Below are positions 32,801-47,800 of a stretch of 64,000 bases of DNA, one piece after another. The notes under the pieces were generated by a model, which had not been told where the DNA came from, did not search any database, and was given only the letters and a program-made list of their open reading frames with translations. The DNA comes from Arion vulgaris (Eukaryota; Mollusca; Gastropoda; Stylommatophora; Arionidae): positions 68,895,274 through 68,959,273 of the forward strand of contig CM036758.1 in NCBI GenBank assembly GCA_020796225.1. The letters run 5' to 3'. Both the position numbers and the translations under genes were made by a program. How positions within the stretch are numbered: position 1 is the stretch's first letter; every line of letters starts with the position of its first letter.

Positions 32801-35800
32801 ATGAGAAGTTTATTAGTATATCTTCTCTCTCTACCACGAAGACGACACTGTCTGGCATGTCCAAGCTTAAATCGCAATTCTCCAAATCGCTCTAGTGTCT
32901 GAGACTCGCCCATATCCCACAAATGAGCGCACACCGTATTGATGGCATCGGCTATATCCATACGTCTAGCAGCTCAATTAGGGGAAATGTGCACTGAATG
33001 GAAGTGAAGTTAGATTTTCAGCAGTATGTCCAGTGGTCCTGGCTCCTCGTGTGAAGTAAGATTTTGAACAGTATGTTTCTTAACACTGACATCCAGTGTG
33101 AAACAGGATTTTGCCCAGTATGTCTCCTTTCACCGGCTCCTCGTGTGAATTATGTTCCGTCTATATGTCTCTTCCCTACAAATGTTGTACAATGGCTATG
33201 TCAACTGGCTTAATCTATCAAGTGACTGCACACAGCACATGTACAATATAGAAAAACAAGTGTTCATATCATAAGATATACTGGGGAATACTGAGTATGG
33301 ATATCGACAAGTATGTTACAGTAATCCATGAGAATTGCAAAATAAAATATTAAATATGAAAAACTGACTACATTCGACGTTTCGACCAAAGGCCGTCATC
33401 AAGAAAAAACAAACAAACACGAAATACTAAATAAACTAAACCATAGTTTTAAATGAAAAATAGACAACATAAAATTGATACTAGATACGACTAAAGTTAG
33501 TCATGAAATGATGTTCACTAACGGAACACAATGGGAGATGTTGTCAGCATCACGACCGTCACCTTTATATTATAGTATTTATCTGGTACTCTTTTGAGGA
33601 TGGATCAACTTGAGAACCTCATGACAAGAAAAAAGCCAACTCCAACTGTGGAATTTGATCTTGAGACTGTTAGTCTACAAAGCATGTGCATTAACCACTA
33701 CGCCATCTTGACTCTCGCACGTACAATAACTATAAACATTAATTTACTTGAAACAAAATATATGAATAAATATTATTATTTGACGTCTCCTGCAAACACA
33801 AACTTCATTTTCACCCATATTATCATTTACATTGTCACCAATAGTTTCCCTACATGAGATGAAAAGAAAACCTAAAAAGTAAGGAAACTTACCTGTACAG
33901 ATGCACAGCTTCCTAGATTTGTTAATACCAATAATTGGGGCTGTCTTGTTCCCTATAGCTGTCCAGAAAAAGGATCCCAACATTCGAAACAAAGACGTCA
34001 AGGAAACAAACAACCCTGTCTGAAAATTGATGGAATAGTATTGGTTCGATTTTGTAAAACATCAAAATGTTTATATAACTGTTATCACACATAATATTTT
34101 TCAGTCAGATCTTGAACATTTCTAATATAATAGTGGACTGTACGTAGCATTGCGAGACTTAGATGTATTTAACAAATGTTAACTGTAATTAACATTAAGA
34201 AATAATGTTAAATTCTTCTGCTTCTTCTTTAAATGCTCCATATCGACTACTTGTTAACCACTTTGTGTGATTTTTATGTGATCTGAGCCTAAGAGCGATT
34301 GTTCGTTGTGCCAGTTATGCACCTACAAGTAGGCCAGCACATCCGTTTTCTGCGATGCTTTTATTTACTAGAGTAGCTTCCTAGATGTCCAATTCAATGT
34401 TACTACACGTATAATTTTAGCCTTCAGAAACGTTACCACGAAATTTCACGCAAAGAACACACGAATATAACAGATTTCGATCAGGGCGCGTCAGATTCAG
34501 ATGTCGCTTGTACAGAGAATTGTGGTTTGATGAGACAGACACAGTTGTAGACTTGGCGAAAAGACTGAAAAACACATTCTTCATGCATACCAACTCATCA
34601 TTGAAGTCAGGAAGTAAATATGGTCAACCATGTAGATTAAAATTCATTAAAACTATTGCTGGTATGTTCTAACTTCTGGCAGAAGAACAGCAAAGAAAAA
34701 TGTATTTGTTCGATAAATAAAGAAATGTAAAAAAAATTAACTAGCACGTTTTCATACTATAAGTTATTTAGGGGACTACGGCGCTGCGCCCGTATTTTTT
34801 AATGAAACGTCCAAATGCGAAGAATTGACTTCATTGCAACGGGTTTCCACTTATAGCTCCGTCTCTGGCGACAGAAATAGCACGCCGTCTGCCGAGAGTG
34901 TTGCAGGAAACAAAGAAACTCCGCAGCTCCAGCAACAATCTTAGGATTTCATGAAAAATGTACATATCTGACACGGTCTGCGTTCGAACCCACACTCTTC
35001 AGAACGACAGGCAAACATGATCAACAAGGCACGGTTGATAATTTTTACAATTACTGTTTACGTTTGTTATGCTTTGTTATGTTATGTTTTCCGATGGACG
35101 TGATGGCACATTGGACATTCCCGATGCATGCTCTGTCCTCCGCTACAGTAGCTATTTCAAAGTCCACCTGCTCACTGTACCCATGGGACGTTGATTAGTC
35201 TTCTTCTTCTTCTTTGCGTTCGTTCTTTACGACCAATTTTAATCACTCTTTGTGATATGTTTGATCTTTGCCAAGAACGTGTATACGTTGCACATTGGTT
35301 TGGAAGGCCCCTAAACGTATAGACTTCTACACGTTTAGGTCACATGCATCCGATTTCAGCCAAAGTTGATAAGTATATCTTCTCTCTCTACCACAAAGAC
35401 GATACTGTCTGGCGTGTCCAAACTTAACTCCTAATTCTCGTTCCAGTATCTGAGATTGGTCCATATCACATAAATAAGAACGTACAACATTGTTGACATA
35501 TTTACATTTGTATCTTATTCTGTGAGCGTCTGTAGCTAAAGCGGTAGTGAGCTCAATCACAACCTAAGCGAACTTGGTTCAAACTCCGCGGCGGGCAAGT
35601 TTGGAAGCAAATTAATTTCCTGGGATTTTTAAGAACGATAAAAGTAGACCTCATCGTACAGAAAGCAATTACAAACTACTGAACGTATAAGTGGCCTAGA
35701 AAATTGACGACTAGCTTACTGTTTTTGATGGCTAAGTCTTGTAAAGGATATGCCACGCTTTTCATTTTCATCTTTACGTTAGGTTTTCAACATCACGCCG

Positions 35801-38800
35801 GTCGCCTTTACTTCTCAGAGTTTCTCTGGTACCAGTCTAAGACTGCATCGACCTGAGATTCGTCATGCTTTGAAGAACTTCCATACTCACTGGGAAGTTT
35901 ATTCCTGAGTCCACGCAAATACGAATCAAGTTCAGTAAACCATTATGCTATTGCTGTTCTAGTTATACAAATAAGTAATATTTTATTTCTTCATCTTTCA
36001 ACTCTCAACAAAGCACATGTCTTCAACAAACTTCCTCCAGCTCTTCCTTTATATTGTCATCCTTCCAATTCTTTTCATGTTTTAGCTATCCTTTAATATC
36101 AGTCTCCATCTCTCTTCTCCAGGTCTGTCTAGGCCTTCCTCTACTCTTCTTTCCCGGCGGGTTCCAAAAAGTGCATGTCTTGCAATGCCTCCGTTTGGTC
36201 TTCTCAATGTGTGTCCTATCCATAGCCAGCGTCTCTTCCTGAGCTTTTTCTCCACTGGTATCTGCTTAGTTCTTTGCATGAGGTCATCGTTTGTAATGCT
36301 AAATATTAGTCCCAATTATATGAAACTTTTTAAAAATCTATCACTAAACTGTATTTTGTTTTCAAACTATATCTAAACCTTAGTTGACCACAAGAACTGT
36401 GTCAGCGTAACAGTAAGGGGGCAACGAGCTACAATTTATAATCACTACACACAACCAACTTTAACAATACAACTAGAGGTGGCCGTGCAGCTACAGTACA
36501 AGGAGTGAAACATCCTATACGTCTACGCGCCTACTGGTCAAGGTATATGGTCTTTGTCAAGGAAACGCGTATTGAACAACCTTACCCAGAATACTGACTT
36601 GTTCAAGTCTGCACGTTTTATTATTAAGGTTAAAGATGTGATGAACAGTCTGCAATGAGACACTACACAGAATGACAGTTATGTTGTTGTAGAGCCCCAG
36701 GAATTATGAATTTTAACTCTTTTTCGTATTCGTGCGTTGGGTAGAGTACTCAGCTTTCTTTCACACCCAGAAACTTCCAACAACTCTAGGCGTGCAGTGC
36801 TATACTTAGTGCTGCGGAGTCTTCTACTCAGGTACCGTTACAGAAAATACACAGTGTAACAATATGAAAATGTAAAAATTCTTACCTCTTGTATAGAAAA
36901 CTTCAAAAATTTGCTAAAGAACACAGGCAAATAGGTAAACAGTAGTGTGGCTGACCAGACATGAAATATGCCAGCGACCATAAATGCCAGTACTGGAATC
37001 GACGTCAGTATCTTGCGATATGGCGGCTTGTCCTTCTTCTAAATCGAGAAGAAATTTTTATAAGAAATATATGTTACATATGCGTCAGTTTAGTATATCT
37101 ATAATTTATAATTTTATCTTTTAGTTTGGTGCATCTATAGTTTTATAATTTTATCTTTTAGTTTGGTGTAGCTATAGTTTTATAATTTTATCTTTTAGCT
37201 TTGTTCTATCAATAGTTTTATAATTTTATCGTTTAGTGTATCTACAATTTTATAATTTTATCTTTTAGCTTTGTTGTATCAATAGTTTTATATTTTTATC
37301 TTTTAGTTTGGTGTATCTATAGTTTTATAATTTTATCTTTTAGTTTGTTGTATCTATAATTTTATAATTTTATCCTTTAGTTTGTTGTATCTATAGTTTT
37401 ATAATTTTATCTTTTAGCTTTGTTCTATCTATAGTTTTATAATTTTATCGTTTAGTTGTCTACATATTTATAATTTTATCTTTTAGCTTTGTGTATCAAT
37501 AGTTTTATATTTTATCTTTTAGTTTGGTGTATCTATAGTTTTATAATTTTATCTTTTAGTTTGTTGTATCTATAATTTTATAATTTTATCCTTTAGTTTG
37601 TTGTATCTATAGTTTTATAATTTTATCTTTTAGTTTGGTGCATCTATTGTTTATAATTTTATCTTTTAATTATGGTTCGATCTATAATTTTATAATTTTA
37701 TCTTTTAGCTTTGCTGTATCAATAGTTTTATAATTTTATCTTTTCGTTTGGTGCATTTATAGTTTTATAATTGTATCTTTTAGTTTGTTTTATCTAGTTT
37801 TATAATTTTATCTTTTAGTTTGGTGTATCTATAGTTTTATAATTTTATCTTTTCGTTTTGGTGTATCTATTGATTTACAATATTAGTTTAATCTGCGTTA
37901 GGCAAAAATGAATGGGAGACGATACAGAGAAATAAAATTTAAGACAGTCTAGCTACATGGTACGGAAGAGTATCAATACTCGAACTGCTAGCTAGCACCA
38001 AGTACATAATTCGAAAACAGGATTGAAGAAAAGTAAAGATGTTATCCCATATCAGTCTATTCTATACTTCAATGTCAATCGTCCTGTATTTACTTACACT
38101 TCTATTTAAAACTGATTACACCAGCAGAGGAGTATGTTAAAGGGAGGTATGTTCTACACATAGGATTTGTTTGTATTTTAATATTTTAAATTTGAAAGAA
38201 GATCTTGTTATTGATGGGCACGCTCCTGATTTTGAAGTCAGGCAGCATAATTTTTGAAGTGATGGGACTGACTAGACCGTACATATCTCTTTCGTACGTT
38301 CAGTCGTTGTCCCCGGCAGCATAAGGCCGACTAGCTCAGACGGGAAAACAAAAACTAATGCTTAATGGGGGTTGGTTTTTATGTGTTTGATATAACCCTG
38401 TAAGGTTTTGTGCAATTTTATAAAATGTTAGGAGTCCATAGTAATTTATTGATGAAGAATGTTAATAATATTGATATTCTTTAGTGTTAACTTAATTTGT
38501 AAAATAATATTGATATTCTTTATTTTAAAGCAATTTGTAAATAATATAACTGATTTAGCTTGCTGTGTTGTTTTTAAAATGAATTTGTGTTCATCGAAGA
38601 ATACTGGAATGCGAGGTCAGGCCACGGTTGTGGTCTGATTTCCGAGAATTTGTACCTGAGCATGCCGGCCGTATGTTATCGGAGGTCACGGTTTAGTCAG
38701 AGAAATTGAGACAGACAGACTTTTTATCACAGCTCAGTAAGAGTCATTTACACTTAAAATCAGAATTAAATAGTAAATGTTCCTGCGGAGAACGGATGTC

Positions 38801-41800
38801 TAATAAATAACTACTATCGATATAAGGGAAGACTCGCCTGAGTGGTTACCGGGGCCCAAATTTGGGGTGTAAAGAATAGAAACACTGTTACCTGCTACAC
38901 ATTTCGTAAGAGACGAGTAAGGAGGTTCGGCTGAAATTGGATGCACGTGTCCTAAATGGGTAGAAGTCTATGCGTTTAGGGGCCTACCAAACCAATGTGC
39001 AACCTATACCCGTTCTTGACAAAGATCAAACATATCACAAAGAGTAATTACAATTGGTCGTAAAGAACGAACGCAAAGAAGAAGAAGGAGAAGGGAAGAC
39101 TGCAGTTAAACTATGTAGCTTTATCCTTTGCTTGATAAAGGTTTTTTGGTCGAAACGTTGCTGTGTATTGTTATTGCTTTTGCATTTTGTAAAACTACAA
39201 TACTTTGTTTTGATGTGTTTCGCCAAATAAACAACTGCCCATGATTCTGAATTCTTTCTAACAGAATGTCAACATAGATTAAAAGAGAGATTAGATGATA
39301 GAGAATACAAACATTTCTTACCGATCCTGAGGACGTGTCCATTCCAATTCTGTGAGAAATAATGTATTGTTTTTCTTTCTCAGAGATATATGGATGCTTC
39401 TCTGGTTTCGGTGAGCTAAAAAAGTGCCACATAATTCCCCAGACAAAACTCAACGCACCTGTAGGACGAGAGGTTTTATTTGTCATTAATTTGGAAAATG
39501 AGCAGTATGCAGTAGTCACACATTTGATATAGTTGCAAGAGATATTTGATGGTGTAGACACACAAAGATGGCGTCTGTGGGTTAGGGGATAGTGACTCGG
39601 TCTATTAACCCCGACGTTCTGAGTTCGAATCACTCTGCCGACAGCTTGGTTGGGGGGCGAGAGCCTGAGGGATAAAATACCGCATGGCTATTGCTGCGAA
39701 ACTTTTCAAGTTAGTGTATTTCGTTTATGGCCTGGACAGAAAAAGAAATAATTGGCTTTAACGTGGATAGAACACGGGTCTCCATGGTCAGACACTCCTC
39801 CAACAATATACATTTATTTAATTAGAAAGCACTAGAACCACAGCTTGCACATACAATGACGACTACAATGACGACATCTGGGAGACAGAGAACTCGTGGC
39901 AAGAACAACTTGCTATGATGTATGGCAACTATTAAATATACGTTCAATTCTTTAATTTAGAAAGTTTATATTTTAAAAGATTGTAATTTACATGCGTATT
40001 AGCATATTCAGGTAAAATTAAGGAAAGGAGAGATCGCGGAAGACAGAGGAAGAAGATGCTGGATGGCCTGACATCATGGTTCGACACAAGATCGACGTCA
40101 GAACTGATTACATGCACCAAGCAGAGAGAGTTGTGGAGAAATATGATCGCCTACGCCGGCAGGCATGTCACTTGATTGATTGATAAGCATATTGGGTTTT
40201 TTTAAATTTTATTTTTCAACTGTTCATTTACTGTAAGCTGAAATTCATATTTGTTTTTCTTCCTCTCTTCTTCGAGTTCTGCTTTTTACCGCTAGGCGTT
40301 GCACGTCTAATTGATGATCGATTTCCAGCGGAACGGTGGTGTATGTGGCTTAGGGGATAGTGACTCGGTCTATTAACCCCGACGTTCTTAGTTCGAGTCA
40401 CACTGCGGACAGTTTGGTTACAAATTGTTTCGTGTGGATTTTTACAAAGGACGATGGCACCACCCGTTTAGAAAGCAATGGCAAACTACTGAACGTAATA
40501 ATGCCTAGAAAAATCACAAACAGCGTTTAAAAGCTGGGGTTGATTCGCACAGTCCTGTCAAGAATATGCAATTAACTTTTCCCAGCAGGATAGTTCGCGC
40601 TCGATCGCGTGATATGCTGTGGTATCGTAGAGTTTTAAGATTCTGTAACTCCATCAATTCATCGTTTTCTTGGTCTATCCCTTCCTCTTGATGATCCCAT
40701 TTTCAGGTTGTACACTCTTGCTACTGGTGTATTCGGGTTCATTCTCTCCAAGTGGTCAAACAATTTGAGTCTCTGTTTTTCAATGAATCTAAAAAAGGTG
40801 TTGTACCGACTCTTCTAATTTCATCATCTCTTATATGGTCTCTTCTTGTTTTATTTACCGGTTTCCCCAAGCATCTCATTTTACTGGTGGTAAAGTTTCC
40901 TTCTTGCTCTTTTGTCAGTGTCCATGTTTGGCACTGTTAGAACAGTGTTGGTATGAAGATTGCATTTATAATCTTTCGAATTACCAAAAATAATTTCAGC
41001 CTTTTAAAAAAATTGGTTTCATTATTACTTTTACAAGAATCCAGTCACATACAACTTACCAAAAGCGTAGAACACAAACGGCCATCCGTTATCCAAAGGT
41101 ACCAAGCACAGGTAACCAGACAAGACAGCGGCCAGAACACTTCCAATATTGGCACCTGTCAATTAAGGAAGACATAAACAGCGTCAAACACTCTATGTTA
41201 TCACTTTCTAATAGACGTTGTTGAAGTCGTCAGTCGGTGGGTTTACTACATTGTACTTCTTTGGCAACATATGGTTGTGAGACATGGACAATTAACAAAG
41301 GGGATGGAGAAGATCATTAATGCCTTTGAATGCAACTGCTACAGAAGAGTGCATAGACTAGGAAAAAGTCAAACAGCTCTCTGTCAGTGTCAGCAGGAGG
41401 ACCAGACATCGGAGCATGTCCTGCAAGACTATCCTCTCCTGGGTGAGCTGAGAAGCAACATGTGGCCACATTCAGTCGACTTGAAAACTAAGCTTTTTGA
41501 AAACCTGACAGACCTGAAACTTATTGGTAACCAATTGGTAACTTATATATATATATATCTTCATTTTCTTCAGTGTTCCCAGCATTTGAAGCTAATTAAT
41601 GCAGATATCACCCGCCTCACTTCATCTTTGTTCTTAGACTTATTTTCCCAACTGTTGACTCTTAGTATTTCTAATTCTACTCTATTTCTACTAATTCTCT
41701 CTATCATTTTCTTGATCTGTCTGTCACTTTCATATCTTCTTCATCGTTTTGTATAAGCAATTTTAAACACCGTTCTCTGCCATTCTTTCAATAAACACTT

Positions 41801-44800
41801 GTCATTGTAATGTATCAACCTTGATGATGATGATGATTTAAATAAATCATAAATATTTTATTATTTTCATTTTCAATCTTCCACCGTAGCTAGACTGTTT
41901 ATCGCCCAGTGGCTACCGGGCCCAAATTTGGGGTGTAAAGAATAAAGCCGCTGTTACCTGCCACGCATGTCGTAAGAGGCGACTAAGGAGGTTTGGAGGA
42001 AATCGGATGCACATGTCTGCTAGGGAATGCTAACCCGAAACAAATGCTTGCAGAAAACGGATGTACCAGGCCGTAAGGCTCATAACATGGTGCAACGACC
42101 CCTCAGAATTAGGAATGGGATATTGGATTCTACGGTCGCCAATCTGTCTCGGAGATTTAGCCACGCATAAAGAATGTCAGACCTACCATCACGAGGGTGG
42201 CCACAACTAACTGCGGAATGAGGTCGGCACAAACGGGGAAGCAGAAATCATAGGAATTATATCGTACAGAACTGCCACAGTATGCAGACTTGAGAAGAAT
42301 GAGGTGGCCCACTTACACTAGCGTCCAAGACAAACTGTATGGCGTGGCTGATAATCTGAGGCAGACGGCTGCCTTTATTAGAGAATCCGAAATCCAATCT
42401 AGTGAGAACGCAGAAGAAAAAGACTGTATATACTTATATATAATGTACGTTTTTTTTTCGACACATTTTGTTTTCACTTTACACAAAACTGTACCTGTGA
42501 ATGTTAAAGCAGTCATCGTTAATTTCTCATCGTGTGAGCCACCATGCCAAACAGTCTCCAATCACCGATACATTTCCTCCCTGAATTAAATATAATTTTT
42601 GGTAAGTAATTTGTGATCAGTGAGTCATGCATTATGTTAGTGAGTTATTAAGTGAGTCAATAATTACGTATATGAGTGGGTAATTAGTATAGTAGTATAT
42701 ACGTTACTCAAAGATGCAGAATCGTTTTAAAAGAGACTTAGGGATGAGCTGAAAGGCAAGAGAGACAAGCAAAAACTCAGAAGTTGTCACAGTAAAGCAC
42801 TTGCCAATTGACTGTCTGTTAAAATAAGGCAATACAATTAGTATATGGGTTAAGTAATAGGTACGTTGGAGCGGTAATTAGTATAATAGTCAGTGAGTCT
42901 TTGAGACAATAATTGAGTATTTGAGTCAGGAGATGAGTCTGCGGTTGAGTCAGTGAGTCTGGGTGTGCATCAGTGAGTGTTAAAGAGTTTTATGTGGTGA
43001 AACATTGGAACATGTGATGAGAAAGGGAGGTTTAGAACAAATTGTAACAACTGGTAAAATATTGGGAGACGAGACAGAGGAAGACAGGGAGAGGGAGACA
43101 ATTTTGGATAGCCTGACTTCATGGCGCAGAAGAGCGTCAACATATGAGATTATAGCGAACACCAGAGACAGAGATTTGTAAAGATCGACTGATCAGCCGG
43201 CACGGCACATGATAATGATGATGATGACGTTGAACAAACGTAAACTCTCTAACTCGATCTTTTGTGCTTTTAACCACGGTTTGGGCGTAGACCTTCAACT
43301 AAGTCATGCCACGTTAAGTAGGGACAAACCCGAATAACATGAATGCAGAAAACAGATGTTATGGCCTACGGGTGTATAGCAGCCGCGTAACTGGCACAAC
43401 AAAGCATGCTCTAAGACACATATCTGCTACAGACCACAACAATCGGTTTAACAAGTGGATGATGGTATTACCGATATAAGGGAAGACTATAGTAAAAGTA
43501 TGTAGCAATGGCGAAACACGTAACAACAATGCAGTGTAGTTTTCCAAAGTACAAAAACAATAAAAATACACAGCGACGTTTTAACCAAAAGGCCTTTATC
43601 AAGTAAAGGATACACAAGAAGGGAAGTACTTTACTTTTAAGTGTTTCGTAAGTGTTTGATGTAGAATCAACAAAGAAAGAGAAGAAAGAGTCCTCTCTTA
43701 TTCTCTTCCACCATTTACTTCTTTATAGAAGTGTTGGAGGGTGGTGTAGTGATCGTGTGTGTGCTTGTTTTAAGGTACTTTGTAAGCTGTTATTCATTAT
43801 CGTAAGGCTGTTATTGATGCCTGCGCTCCATTTTTTGCGTGGTCTTCCTCTTGCTTTGTACTCATTATATTTTTTTTCTGTGTGCTCTCTGTGGTAGGCG
43901 ATACCAGCGCATTTTTGTCAGGTGTCCAAATCATTTAAGAAAGAGTAAAGTTGTTTAAAGACCTAGGATGGACTTCGTTTCTCCAAGATGGCACATCAAC
44001 TCTAACCATTTTCACACAAGGTACACAACAAAATAAGAAGACCAGATTTGATCATTCTTTCTTCTCCAACGACACATTCTCAGAATTATTTCATAGCATA
44101 GATAGGGACCTTAAATATATTATAACTTCTGTGCGGTCCTCATCCCCCTTAAGTATTTGCAATGAGAACATACTAAGACATTTTAATTTCCACTAGGCAT
44201 ATTACAAAACACGACAACTGATAAACTGCATATTTATTCTACTCTCTGCTATCAGTGCCAAACATGGTCCCTGACTAAGACACAAAAAGAAAATTACATG
44301 TAAAATGAGATTCTACGAAAGCTGTCACGTTAAGGAGATAGAGGGAACGATATAGGATCGTTGGTACATCCATGCATACGTATATCGAGAAGCAAGAATA
44401 GAGTGGTCGCATCTAATGAGAATAAACCACATCTACCATAGTGCCTACAACGACCGGCAGGAGAGCCAAGAACAGATGGATAGATAACTTCAGTCCGCAA
44501 AGCATGAACTGCAACGTCGCAACCCCAAGATGAAAACGAATCGGTTCTTCAGCAAATGTGGTAAGCCATAAGATAGATAAGATATTAAAAACTAGACCTC
44601 AAAGGCAAATACTAATAGATAACACTCAGGATCGCAAGGTAAGGCGATAAGAAAAGATTGGATAATATAGATTTGTATGGTTACTACAACAGACATTATT
44701 GCACCTGGCAGACTGAAGACTGTCCAGTTTCAAGATTGGTAATATAGATATGTTATTGGTTACTAAACAGACTATAGCAACTGGCAACTGATAGGTGTCC

Positions 44801-47800
44801 AGTTTCAAGGTAAACAGAATGATAGAAGGGAATGGTAATATAGATTTGTTTGTCTAAACAGACGTTATGCACTCGGCAGACCGATGGTGTCCAGTTTCAA
44901 GATTGTAATATAGATTTTTTGGTTACTAAACAGCATTGCACTCCGGGCAGACCGATAGGTGTCAGTTTCCAACAAATGTAGAGAATAACTGATTGTTCTG
45001 TTCAAACGACTCATTGCACTCAGCAACCTAGTTCTGATTCAATGTTATGAGATTTATGGGGATGTATCATAAATTTAGTGTTTCATCCAACATCCGGCCA
45101 CGAAGAAACCGAAGAATATCACCCACCCTCCCCAATATTCATCCTTAACTCCTATAGGTCATTGCTGGTCGTACAACCTTATCGCTCTCTTATTGTTACT
45201 AACACCTACATGCCTTGGAGTGCCTTGGACAGTAGATCCATCTAAGTCTCTAGAGCAGGGGTGGCCAGCCTTTTCAGCAGGCGGGCCAATTTTCAAAAAT
45301 AACATTTCCTGCCGGGCCATGCACTTATTAAAAAAAAAACAATCAAAGTAAACAAACAAGGCGCTACAGATTCGACCACATCGTCGCTTCCCAGTAGGTG
45401 AGATCGTGGTCAAACGCTTGCCTGGTTTAATGTAAAAACAACAACAAGAAATAGGTATATTTATATTATTTTTAAAGAAAATAAAACATAACTGAGAATC
45501 AAACATATTAATTAGACAATTTAAAAATATTAAAAAGTGAGACATCTGATTTTGTTTTGCAGAACTATGTGCATTAAAATTAATCTCGATTGATGTTGTC
45601 GCTCAACACGCCAACACTTTTTCCAAATGAACATCAGTAATTCGTGTTCTCACTTGTGATTTGATGTGGTTCATGTGACTAAAAAGCTGTTCACACGCAT
45701 AAGTGTTTCCAAATATCGAAACCATCGACAGAGCATGTTTGTAAAACGCAGGATTTTATCCTTGTCCAAATACGTTTTTATAGAACTCTTCCAAACCAAC
45801 TGGATTGAATTTCTTCTGTAGCACAACACATTTCACAATCTTCCATTTGTAATTTTTCTGGTAATAAATTCACGTCTATTACGAATGACGTTACAAATGA
45901 TCAAAACGCACATGATAGACCATTGATTTCCACACTTTTTTACTTGAAAACATGGTAAGAAAAAGTAGGCGAAAAACGAACATCAGACACACCCATACCA
46001 CAACATAACCCTACTGCGAACACTAAATTTAATCATTCAATCCTCAACCTAATTGAGAAAAAATGACCATGAAATCTGGAGATTTGAACTTTTAACCTTC
46101 AAATCGACAAGCAAATGTCGGTGACCTCGCTGGTTAATATTAAAAGAATTCACAAAAACAAAACCACTTCAAGCTATGCGGAATAAGTGAGAATCAAACA
46201 TCACATTAATAAGTATCACCACCACCACGAAAACCTCTCAACCACCACCACCACTACCACCACCTATACAAACACGAAAAACTCCTCCTCCACCACCACC
46301 ACACCACCACCACCACCACCACCACCACCACCACCACCACCACCACCACCACCACCACCACCACCACCACCACCACCACCACCACACCACCACCACCACC
46401 ACCACCACCACCACCACCACCACCACCACCACCACCACCACCACCACCACCACCACCACCCCACCACCACCACCACCACCACCACCACCACCACCACCAC
46501 CACCCACCACCACCACCACCACCACCACCACCACCACCACCACCACCACCACCCACCACCACCTACCCTACACCTACCTACCTACTCTAGCTTTGCTGAC
46601 TGGCTCTTGCTGAATGTTCACTTTACTTAATGCATTATTTAGTCACTGTTACCTGTAACCATGCCAGTCCTAACTAGCCTAACTCTAAGCCTGCCCTGCC
46701 TTAGCTCTGCCTAACTTCCTAACTTAACTCTACCTGGCTGCCTAACCTGCCTACTGCTGCCTAATCTACTCCTAACCTAACCTTAACTGCCTAACTCTAA
46801 CTGCCTGCCCTGACCTGCCCTAACCTTAACTAACCTAACCTTCCTGACTGCCTGCCTAACCTAACCTAACCCTAAGCCTAGCCTAACCTGCCCTGCCTGG
46901 CCTGCCTGCCTACCTTAACCTAGCCTAACCCTGCCTGACGCCTAAGCCTAACCTGCCTGCCTAACCTACTGCCTACCTGACCTAACTGCCTGCCTAGCCT
47001 AACTGCCTGAACTGCCTGCCTACTGCCTAGCCTGCCTACTTCCTAACTGCCTGCCTGAACTCCTGCCTAATTCCTTATTTAGTTGACTTTTAATTTAATT
47101 CTAATTTTAATTTATTTAAGTTTTAATTTGAATATTACTTTAATTTTAATTTAATTTTAATTTTAAGCTGTTAATTTAACCTAACTGGCTGCCTGACTGC
47201 CTACCTGCCTGCCTGCCCTAGCCTACCTTAAGCCCTGACCTGGCCTGCCTGCCTGCTGGCCTACCCAGCCTGAACCTAACCTACCTAACTCCTACCTGCA
47301 ACTAACCTACCTGCCTACTGCCTAACTTGATCTAATCTAATTCAACTTTAATGCCTACTCTAATTAATCTAACCTAACCTTAATTTTAATTTTGACCTGC
47401 CCTACCCTGACTGCTACCTGCTACTACCTGAACCTGCCTGCCTGCCTGCCTAACCCTGAACCTGAACTGACCTAACCTAACCTACCTGCCTACCCTACCT
47501 GCCTGCCTAACTCCTAACCTACAACCTAACCTGAACTCTAATCTACCTTAATCCTAACTAATTAACTTTAACTTCTTAATCTATAACTTGCCTAACCTTA
47601 ACTTCTTACCTGCCTGCCCTTAATTTCTAATCTAATCTAAGCCTACCCTACTGCCTAACCTGCCTAACCTCTGGAACTGCCTCCTTAACTTAACCTGAAC
47701 CTTAACTGCTGCCTTAACTCTAATGCTATAATCTACTCAACTAACCTATCCTAATCTAATCTCTACTCTAATCAACTCTGACTCCTACTCCTGCCTAACC

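Noticed and set aside
42613..42985. Array of 5' splice-site motifs (GTGAGT)
   Set aside because: The motifs are on the + strand while gene 2 is read from the - strand, and there is no fixed period.
46187..46630. Long open frames of poly-His/Pro/Thr (+) and poly-Gly/Val/Trp (-)
   Set aside because: They are translations of a pure (CCA)n tract; any frame is open and no flanking coding sequence supports a gene.
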